Of a DNA stretch of 7,182 nucleotides, positions 1 to 6,111 are shown piece by piece. Where the stretch lies: assembly GCA_018896395.1 (NCBI GenBank), contig JAHIMN010000215.1:1-7182 (forward strand), given 5' to 3'. The notes beneath the pieces were generated by a model. The model saw only the letters and a program-made list of their open reading frames with translations. It made no database searches and was not told where the DNA came from. The first letter of the stretch is position 1. Each line of letters starts with the position of its first letter. Origin of the DNA: Verrucomicrobiota bacterium. Its GTDB lineage: Bacteria; Verrucomicrobiota; Kiritimatiellia; JAAZAB01. Both the position numbers and the translations under genes were made by a program.

Positions 1-24
1 GCGTGGTCGGCTACGCTTTCGGAT

Positions 25-43
25 AGCCGGTATAAAACCGGCT
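25..43. repeat. Perfect 7-bp hairpin downstream of mfd
   Basis: The arms AGCCGGT (25-31) and ACCGGCT (37-43) are exact inverted complements around a 5-base loop (ATAAA). It lies 28 bases beyond the mfd stop codon, where a transcript terminator could sit, but on the mfd strand the bases after the stem are ATCCGAAAGC with no run of T, so it does not meet the usual pattern of an intrinsic terminator. It may instead be a transcript-stabilising hairpin or one copy of a dispersed intergenic palindrome. The rest of 1-71 shows no gene. Confidence 0.45.
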
Positions 44-71
44 CTACATCAACCATTCCTGATCTGTGCGC

Positions 72-3000
72 TTACGTGCGGATTGGGGAGAATCCATGGT
101 CCTCCACGCGGTGGAGCCACTGCTGGATTTCGTCCAACTGCGCGTCCACGCCCGCGGCGCGCAAGCGCGGGAAGCGGTGCTTGATTTGCAGAAGTTCCTC
201 GTGCCGATGAAAGATGATCTTGCCTGCCTGCACCTCGATCATCGCGATCTTTTTTTCCGCCGCCAGGATCCGCAGGGCGGCGATCTTAAGCAGGCGGTCT
301 AACGGCGGGGGTAGGGGGCCGAACCGGTCCAAAAATTCCTCGCGCAGGCCGGCAATCTCCGCAAGGGTCATGGCGGAGGCGATCTGGCGATACACGCTAA
401 TCCGCAGGCGCTCATCCTCCACGTAGGCCACGGGCAGAAATGCCGAGCGCGCCGGGTCCGCCGCCTGGGCCGAAAGATCAATAAAGTCCAGCTTGACTTC
501 CACATGCACAATCCGCGTGGGGCTGACCGCCGCGCCCCGCTCCGCCAGAGCACTTCGCCGAGGCGAGCCGGCGGCGGGGACGGTCTTCGACATTTGTGCA
601 ATCGTATGGCGCAGAAGCTGGCAGTATAAATCGAACCCGATGGCGGCAATGTGCCCGCTCTGCTCAGGGCCCAGCAGGTTGCCCGCTCCGCGGATTTCCA
701 GGTCGCGCATGGCCAGTCGGAACCCGGCCCCCAGTTCCGTATGTTCCAGAATCGCCTGGATGCGCTGACGCGAGGTGTCCAAGAGATGCCCGTGCACCGG
801 CAGAAGCATGTAAGCGTAGGCCTTGCGGCTGGACCGCCCGACCCGCCCGCGGAGCTGGTAGAGATCCGCCATCCCGAACCGGTCGGCCCGGTCAATGAGG
901 ATCGTATTGACGTTTGGAATGTCCAGCCCGCTTTCAATGATCGTCGTGCATAGCAGGAGGTCATAAGCGCCGCGCGCAAAATCCCGCACGATGTGCGAGA
1001 GCGCCGAGGTCGGCATCTGGCCGTGGCCGACGACCATGCGCGCCTCGGGCACAAGTTTTTCCAGCCGCTCGCGGACGCGTTCGATGGAGTAAACGCGGTT
1101 GTGCAGATAATAGATCTGCCCGCCCCGGTTCAACTCGCGCAAAATGGCGTCGCGAATAACGCGGTCGTCGTTTTTAGTCACGATGGTCTCGATTGCCTGG
1201 CGCGCCTTGGGCGAGGTCTGGATCACGCTGATTTCCCTGGCGCCCGTGAGGCTCATGTAGAGTGTGCGCGGGATGGGCGTGGCGGTGAGCGTCAGCACGT
1301 CCACTAACTGTTGGAGATGCTTGAAGCGTTCCTTGTGGCCGACGCCGAACCGCTGTTCTTCGTCAATGATCACAAGCCCAAGGTCCTTGAAGCGCACGTC
1401 CGGCTGGATCAGCCGGTGGGTGCCGATGACGATATCCACGCCGCCCGTTAAGAGCGCGCGCACGATGGCCCCCTGCTCCTGGAGCGTGCGGAACCGGCAG
1501 AGCAGTTCCACGCGCACGGGATAGGCCGCCATGCGTTCCGCGAACACTTCGTAATGCTGTTGGGCCAGGACGGTGGTGGGCACCAGCACGGCCACCTGCT
1601 TGCCGCTCATAACGCACTTGAAGGCCCCGCGCATGGCCACCTCAGTTTTACCGTAGCCGACGTCGCCACAGACCAGCCGGTCCATGGGCCGGATGATTTC
1701 CATGTCGCGCTTAACGTCGTGGATGGCGCGTTCCTGGTCCTCGGTTTCCTGGTAAGGGAACGATGCTTCAAATTCGTTCTGCCAGGGGGTATCGGGCGGG
1801 AAGGCGATCCCGGCTTTTGCTTCGCGCGCGGCCTGGATTTCCAGCAGGCCGGCGGCTAAGTCGTGCACGGCGCGCTCGGCGGCGTCCTTTTCGCGCGACC
1901 AGCGCGCGCTTCCCAGCCGGTGCAGCGGGGGTGCGTGCTTGCCCACGCCGACGTAGCGGCTCAGCAGGTGTGCCTGCGAAACGGGCACGTAGAGCTTGGC
2001 CTGGTCGGCATACTCAATAGCCAGCGCCTCCTGGCGCTTGCCGTTGAACACGATCTCGTACAGTCCCAGGTAGCGGCCAATGCCTTGATCCACGTGCACC
2101 ACGAGGTTGCCTGGCTCCAGATTGGTCCAGTCGGTAATGGTTTCCCCCGCCGATGCCCCGACTCTCCGGGAGGTCGGGACGCGTGTAGTTGTCCGCGCGG
2201 TGCGGTCGGGAAGCAGTTTGGGCCGACCCAGCAAGTTGGATTCGGAGAGCACGGCCAATTGGAGATCCGCTTGCATGAAGCCGTCCGAAAGCATACCTAC
2301 GTGCAGGTGGAAGACGGGCTCGGGGTTAATCTCGCGGAACCGGTCCAAGGCGCCCTGGGTATAGAAGAAGATATGCACGCGCAGCCCGTGCCGGGCGCGT
2401 TCGACCAGGCTTGCCAGCCACTGGCGGCGGTGCTCAGCAAAGATGTCCGGCGCCAGCAGGTCGCGGCGCGGGGCGGCCAGCGCCCTGGCCGAGCTTGGGC
2501 AGGCGGTCACGGACCGAAAGCCAAGATCCACGCGCGGCGCGGGCGGGGGCCAGTCAACCTGAGTGTCTGACACATCGGTGGTATCGAAAACCGGGTCCGG
2601 CAGGCATTGCCACGCGCGCGGATTTTCCATAATAACTTGTTGAATACGGGTGAAGGGAATGGTCAAGTCGGTGACCTTAGCTTCATCCAGGGCTTCCTGG
2701 TAGATGCCCGCGTGATAGCGGATGCCTGCCCGCAATGCTACGCACCCGCCCGCAACGCTGGCGCGCCTGCCCACATCGCTGCGCGAAGTGCTGCGGGCGG
2801 GTAGCGACTGCGGGCTGGGTAGCGTTGCCGGCGGGCCGGCGGAATGGTGGGAGGCGGATGTAAAATCGCCGGTCACAGGTTCCGACCAGAGATAAATCAA
2901 CTCCGGCGGCAGGTAATTCACGAAAAGACAGCGCGCCTCAGCCCCGGCGCGCATCAGGTTCCATTCGCCGGCTGGTGGAAGCACCGCTTCCTTCAGGCGC

Positions 3001-3644
3001 GCGAACGAGCGCTGGCTGGCAGGATCGAACGAACGGATCGTTTCCACCGTGGAGCCGACAAATTCGATCCGGAAAGGGGCCGCCTCGTTAAGCGCCCAGA
3101 CATCCAAGAGTCCGCCACGCCAGGCGGCCTGGCCCTTGGCCTGGACTTCCGGCTCAAAGGCATAGCCGGTTTGCTCAAGGCGCGGGACAAGCGTTTCCGG
3201 GTCATGCTCCTTGCCGAGCGCGACCCGAAAGGTGTGGGCCTTGAGCGCGGCGGGAGAGAGCGTCATCTGCATCAGGGCCTGCACGCAAGTGGCAATGACC
3301 ACCGGCGCCTGGAGCACGATCAGCCGCTCCAGGGTCTGTAGGCGTTCGCCGACCATCTCCGCCTGGGCGGCGGCTTGTTTGCCGGGAAGCGATTCCCAGG
3401 CAGGATAATATAAAATGCGCTCCGGGTGCGTGCCGGCCAGGGCCAGCAGGTTCCGGCGCAATTCGTCCAGCGAGTGCATGCTGTCGGACACGACCACCAC
3501 CGTGCGCCGGAACTCGGCGAGCAGGTCCAGCGCCAGGAAGGCCGTGGCGGAAAAGGACATGGCGGAGAGCCTGCACCGGCCGTTTTCAGCCAGCGCGGTT
3601 TCCAATTTGCGGCGCATCTCCGGCGTAATGTGCAGGGTGAGCAT
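72..3644 (-). CDS. mfd: Transcription-repair coupling factor Mfd (1190 aa)
   Basis: Mfd is a cytoplasmic ATP-driven DNA translocase that removes RNA polymerase stalled at lesions and recruits UvrA for nucleotide excision repair. Visible parts in order: a UvrB-like N-terminal region (about residues 20-235) with FDPASQRS near its end; a CarD-like RNA polymerase interaction domain (about 507-575) with VVHVDQGIGRYLG; the RecG-like translocase with Walker A GDVGYGKT (660-667), Walker B DEEQRFG (761-767), motif III TATPIPR (787-793), TTIIESGLDIP (900-910) and QLRGRVGR (930-937); a TRG-type segment (about 968-995) with DLEIRGAGNLLG; and the C-terminal regulatory domain (about 1045-1150). All ATPase motifs are intact. 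Length slightly exceeds the roughly 1150 residues of the E. coli protein, partly because of extra sequence at about 265-308, 490-500 and 1021-1041. The ATG at 3644 is used because the frame is blocked five codons upstream by the TAA of the preceding gene; no Shine-Dalgarno site precedes it, so translational coupling is likely. The next ATG is codon 10. Identification is near certain. Confidence 0.97.
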   Translation of the reverse strand: MLTLHITPEMRRKLETALAENGRCRLSAMSFSATAFLALDLLAEFRRTVVVVSDSMHSLDELRRNLLALAGTHPERILYYPAWESLPGKQAAAQAEMVGERLQTLERLIVLQAPVVIATCVQALMQMTLSPAALKAHTFRVALGKEHDPETLVPRLEQTGYAFEPEVQAKGQAAWRGGLLDVWALNEAAPFRIEFVGSTVETIRSFDPASQRSFARLKEAVLPPAGEWNLMRAGAEARCLFVNYLPPELIYLWSEPVTGDFTSASHHSAGPPATLPSPQSLPARSTSRSDVGRRASVAGGCVALRAGIRYHAGIYQEALDEAKVTDLTIPFTRIQQVIMENPRAWQCLPDPVFDTTDVSDTQVDWPPPAPRVDLGFRSVTACPSSARALAAPRRDLLAPDIFAEHRRQWLASLVERARHGLRVHIFFYTQGALDRFREINPEPVFHLHVGMLSDGFMQADLQLAVLSESNLLGRPKLLPDRTARTTTRVPTSRRVGASAGETITDWTNLEPGNLVVHVDQGIGRYLGLYEIVFNGKRQEALAIEYADQAKLYVPVSQAHLLSRYVGVGKHAPPLHRLGSARWSREKDAAERAVHDLAAGLLEIQAAREAKAGIAFPPDTPWQNEFEASFPYQETEDQERAIHDVKRDMEIIRPMDRLVCGDVGYGKTEVAMRGAFKCVMSGKQVAVLVPTTVLAQQHYEVFAERMAAYPVRVELLCRFRTLQEQGAIVRALLTGGVDIVIGTHRLIQPDVRFKDLGLVIIDEEQRFGVGHKERFKHLQQLVDVLTLTATPIPRTLYMSLTGAREISVIQTSPKARQAIETIVTKNDDRVIRDAILRELNRGGQIYYLHNRVYSIERVRERLEKLVPEARMVVGHGQMPTSALSHIVRDFARGAYDLLLCTTIIESGLDIPNVNTILIDRADRFGMADLYQLRGRVGRSSRKAYAYMLLPVHGHLLDTSRQRIQAILEHTELGAGFRLAMRDLEIRGAGNLLGPEQSGHIAAIGFDLYCQLLRHTIAQMSKTVPAAGSPRRSALAERGAAVSPTRIVHVEVKLDFIDLSAQAADPARSAFLPVAYVEDERLRISVYRQIASAMTLAEIAGLREEFLDRFGPLPPPLDRLLKIAALRILAAEKKIAMIEVQAGKIIFHRHEELLQIKHRFPRLRAAGVDAQLDEIQQWLHRVEDHGFSPIRT
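525..585. repeat. Nested imperfect palindrome inside mfd
   Basis: Outer arms GACCG (525-529) and CGGTC (581-585) enclose a GC-rich stretch with an inner stem: GCTC (539-542) pairs with GAGC (565-568) and, past one bulged C, GCC (544-546) pairs with GGC (562-564). It encodes about residues 1021-1041 of Mfd, a small-residue and arginine-rich segment (AAGSPRRSALAERGAA) between the translocase/TRG part and the C-terminal domain. E. coli Mfd has an unrelated linker here, as far as I recall. The reading frame is kept open. It may be an inserted repeat or simply a GC-rich linker. Confidence 0.35.
2157..2178. repeat. Short hairpin inside mfd linker
   Basis: CCCGAC (2157-2162) and GTCGGG (2173-2178) form a perfect 6-bp stem, extended by CTC (2164-2166) with GAG (2170-2172) across a bulged T. 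It lies in the codons for about residues 489-496, within a linker (VPTSRRVGASAG) just before the RNA polymerase interaction domain. This position is usually a variable, basic linker in Mfd proteins, so an extra segment here would be tolerated. Confidence 0.4.
2744..2835. repeat. Clustered inverted and direct repeats in mfd
   Basis: Several related repeat copies overlap here. ACCCGCCCGCA (2744-2754) is an exact inverted complement of TGCGGGCGGGT (2792-2802). The 15 bases at 2745-2759 match the complement of 2821-2835 at 14 positions. TGCGGGCGGGTAGCG (from 2792) recurs directly as TGCGGGCTGGGTAGCG (from 2809) with one extra base. The block codes for about residues 270-301 of Mfd, a run rich in Ser, Arg, Ala, Pro and Gly that does not resemble the flanking protein. 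The reading frame is not broken. It looks like an inserted, partly duplicated palindromic element. Confidence 0.6.
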
Positions 3645-3656
3645 GGCGAATCGGCG

Positions 3657-6056
3657 TTACGAACACAGCACCACATCCGGCGAGGCGGCGATGGTCCGCC
3701 AGCCGTCCGGCAAACGGCAGGTCATCAAAATCCTGCGACCATCTTTTTTCATGGATACATTAACAACGCCGTCAGCGACCGGCAACGCGGCCTCCGCCCA
3801 TTCGATCATGCCGGGGTGCGGATCCAACACGATGGTCCGATCCAGCTTGGACGAGGGCAAAATGCCGGTCACTATGCGCGGCAGGAAATATCCGGACAAC
3901 GCGCTGACACCCTGACATAACGCGCGGCTGGGATGCTCCAGAGCCCGACGTGTTTCAAACAGAGTCTGGAACCCCGTCGCCAGCATTGGTCCCAGCACGT
4001 CGCGGATGGCGCGCACCACGGCCTCACCATGCCGTTCCTGTTCCAGTGCCTTGAGCGTAAACCACATGGACAACAGATCGGATTCAATGCGTCCATTCAA
4101 GATGCGTTCTGCCACCAATCCCATCCGCCCCTGGATCAGGCCGGCCAGCGTTGCAAATGCCAGGACATGTTCTTGCCCAGTGCCCGGTGCCTCCTGCTGA
4201 AAGACGGCGCGCAAAGCCATAGCCATCCGGTCTCGCTGAGCCCGCAGAGCGGCGGCCAGCGCAATTTTGCCGGCTTTGTCCTGAATCCATGCCCCGGTGT
4301 TAAGCGCCTGATAATAGATGGCATTGAGCGAGAGGCGTGAGGGTTCGCCCGTTAATTGACCGTTCACACCTTGCCAATCAATGAAGTTCCATAAAGTTTC
4401 CGCCGGCTTGTCGGACGTGCCGCCACTTTCCCACCCGAACACTTCCGGAATAGTCAAGGTGCCGTCCGTTCCGATGAAAGGCTCAAACCAGGCCATAGCG
4501 CGGCCCACTGTGCCGGCCAGGTCCTTAAGCGCCGTCTCGTCGCCGGTATAGTCCGTATATTCACGAATCGCTTCGATCCAATGCAAGGTCCATGCCGGAA
4601 TGATCTGGTTCCAAGGCCAAGGCCCGCCGGATTGCATGGCGCCGTCGGGACGGATGCCCCCGGCAAACTGATAGAGAAACTGGCGGGCCAGCCGTGTGTC
4701 GCCGAAATAGCTATACCCGTACAACGCCTGAACGCGCCCGTCGCCGCCATATTGCTGGCGCTCGCGCGAGGGATTGTCCATATAGGTGTCCGCCATGCAC
4801 AGGCGCGCCGTAAGCCGGCTGGCTTCCCATAGAGCGTTCAAGGTCGGATCGGCACAGCGAAACATGCCGACATCTGAAACCGGATAGGCAATTTCATGGG
4901 CAACCACACGTCGAATCATGAGCGCCCCGGACAACCCGTCCATATCCAATTGCAGATATCGGAAGCCCCGCACATTGAAAGTTCCGCGCCACCTATTCCA
5001 GCCAGGCCGAAGTCTCAACCGGTCCACGGACCAGCCGCCGCCCATTTGCGCGGTTTGTCCATAATTCGGAACCAATGTCACATTGAGGTTATCGCAAGGA
5101 TTTGACGAAAGCCGTGTTGCGGCGGGTGTCATTACCCGGTCCCGCTCATAGAGTCGGTCGGCATATCCGAGGCGCACCACGTTGTGGCCGGATGCCTGCA
5201 CTTCGAGTTCGATCACGCCCGACAGCATGCGACCCAGGTCCAGGATCAGATACGCGGGCTTTCCCGCTCCGACCTCAACCGGCCAGGGTGTTCCCAGGAT
5301 ACGCAACCGGTCCGGCGGCATCGGTTCCTGACGCCTTGCGGGCCACCATTCGCAACAATCCGAAGGCAAGTCACACACACCAGCGGCAAGAACTCGCGTC
5401 GGGGCCTCAACCTCCTGCTCGCTCAGCGGGGGAAGCATGCGGGGGATGAGGGCCAATTGAGCATGCGCCGGATCATCCAGAATCGGCGCCGGCGTCCAGT
5501 CGGCTTCCCCGGCGCCGCGTTCCCAGAGTTCCGGCGTCTGGATATTCAGATCAACATCTTCATTAAATCCCTGGTATAAACTGATCCGGGGACTGGCGCT
5601 ATTCCAGGCGCGGAGCACACAGCTTTCCCATGGCGCCACGCCGGTGGAAAGACAACAACCGCCGATGCATCCTTCCAGTCGAAATCCCGGAATCGTTTCC
5701 GGGTGACCTCCGGTCGGCACGCCACGATTGTTAACCAGCAGGCTGATAGTGTTGCTGCCGGGATGAAGGCGCCCGCCGATTTCACAGGTGTCCAAACCCA
5801 CGCTGCCTTTCCATGCGCGGACCGGCCCGCGACCCTGGTATCGGCCATTGATGTAAAGCGCATATTGATTAACCGCACTGAGCTGTAAGCGACAGGCTGC
5901 CGCCTTGGTATCCGCCAATGTCACAACGAGCCGAAAGGCGACATAGCGGTTTTGAGACGGGACCGGATCATTGACCCAGATCCACCGGGCGTTGCCGGAT
6001 TGTTTTACCACGCCATTGCTAACGGTATCCGTAAAATCTGATCCGCCATCCAACAT
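3657..6056 (-). CDS. GH78 alpha-L-rhamnosidase-like hydrolase (799 aa)
   Basis: Family 78 enzymes cleave terminal alpha-L-rhamnose from glycosides and polysaccharides by inversion. Visible parts: an N-terminal galactose-binding-like beta domain (about residues 24-130, with YALYINGRYQGRGP); a second beta region (about 265-370) with LILDLGRMLSGVIELEV and VRGFRYLQLDMDG; an (alpha/alpha)6 barrel (about 390-720); and a short C-terminal beta domain beginning near DPHPGMIEWAEAA. The acid motif DNPSRERQQYGGD gives Asp427, Glu432 and Asp439, and LFETR gives Glu701 as probable base. From memory of Bacillus sp. GL1 RhaB (Asp567, Glu572, Asp579, Glu841) the spacings 5, 12 and 274 are identical. The usual His-Gly-Trp near the C-terminal end of the barrel reads CQGVS here, so substrate use may differ. 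No signal peptide is seen, suggesting a cytoplasmic enzyme acting on imported oligosaccharides. I chose the ATG at 6056 because AAAAAGGAGA lies just before it; a TTG at 6074 would add six residues. It follows the oxidoreductase by 55 bp and precedes mfd by 12 bp. Family assignment is strong, exact substrate inferred. Confidence 0.88.
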   Translation of the reverse strand: MLDGGSDFTDTVSNGVVKQSGNARWIWVNDPVPSQNRYVAFRLVVTLADTKAAACRLQLSAVNQYALYINGRYQGRGPVRAWKGSVGLDTCEIGGRLHPGSNTISLLVNNRGVPTGGHPETIPGFRLEGCIGGCCLSTGVAPWESCVLRAWNSASPRISLYQGFNEDVDLNIQTPELWERGAGEADWTPAPILDDPAHAQLALIPRMLPPLSEQEVEAPTRVLAAGVCDLPSDCCEWWPARRQEPMPPDRLRILGTPWPVEVGAGKPAYLILDLGRMLSGVIELEVQASGHNVVRLGYADRLYERDRVMTPAATRLSSNPCDNLNVTLVPNYGQTAQMGGGWSVDRLRLRPGWNRWRGTFNVRGFRYLQLDMDGLSGALMIRRVVAHEIAYPVSDVGMFRCADPTLNALWEASRLTARLCMADTYMDNPSRERQQYGGDGRVQALYGYSYFGDTRLARQFLYQFAGGIRPDGAMQSGGPWPWNQIIPAWTLHWIEAIREYTDYTGDETALKDLAGTVGRAMAWFEPFIGTDGTLTIPEVFGWESGGTSDKPAETLWNFIDWQGVNGQLTGEPSRLSLNAIYYQALNTGAWIQDKAGKIALAAALRAQRDRMAMALRAVFQQEAPGTGQEHVLAFATLAGLIQGRMGLVAERILNGRIESDLLSMWFTLKALEQERHGEAVVRAIRDVLGPMLATGFQTLFETRRALEHPSRALCQGVSALSGYFLPRIVTGILPSSKLDRTIVLDPHPGMIEWAEAALPVADGVVNVSMKKDGRRILMTCRLPDGWRTIAASPDVVLCS

Positions 6057-6060
6057 GCCA

Positions 6061-6070
6061 TCTCCTTTTT
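6061..6070 (-). promoter_or_regulatory. Strong Shine-Dalgarno site for the GH78 gene
   Basis: On the minus strand the bases read AAAAAGGAGA, then TGGC, then ATG at 6056-6054. The GGAG core sits five bases before the ATG, a normal working distance. The site lies inside the reading frame that would be used from the upstream TTG at 6074, which argues that TTG is not the true start. Confidence 0.8.
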
Positions 6071-6111
6071 GCAATCATCACCGCCTGCGGATTATTGAGG
6101 GTGAATGCAGA

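Noticed and set aside
368..1054. 228-codon open frame on the minus strand in another frame
   Set aside because: It overlaps the conserved translocase part of mfd and its translation is an Arg/Ser/Cys-rich frame-shadow with no domain.
1863..2570. 235-codon open frame on the plus strand
   Set aside because: It lies wholly antisense within mfd, matches no known protein pattern, and long antisense frames are expected opposite GC-rich genes.
2700..2870. CRISPR-like or tandem repeat array
   Set aside because: The repeats are few, short, imperfect, in both orientations and without regular spacers.
2844..3341. 165-codon plus-strand frame opposite the mfd N-terminal region
   Set aside because: Antisense shadow of the UvrB-like region; no ribosome site or domain seen.
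3645..3656. Separate promoter or ribosome site for mfd
   Set aside because: Only 12 bases lie between the genes and no Shine-Dalgarno-like or promoter-like sequence is visible in or just before them.
6072..6097. Weak inverted repeat in the gap before the GH78 gene (CAAT and ATC with ATTG and GAT)
   Set aside because: Only a 4-bp stem, a mismatch and three more pairs; too weak to support a regulatory hairpin.
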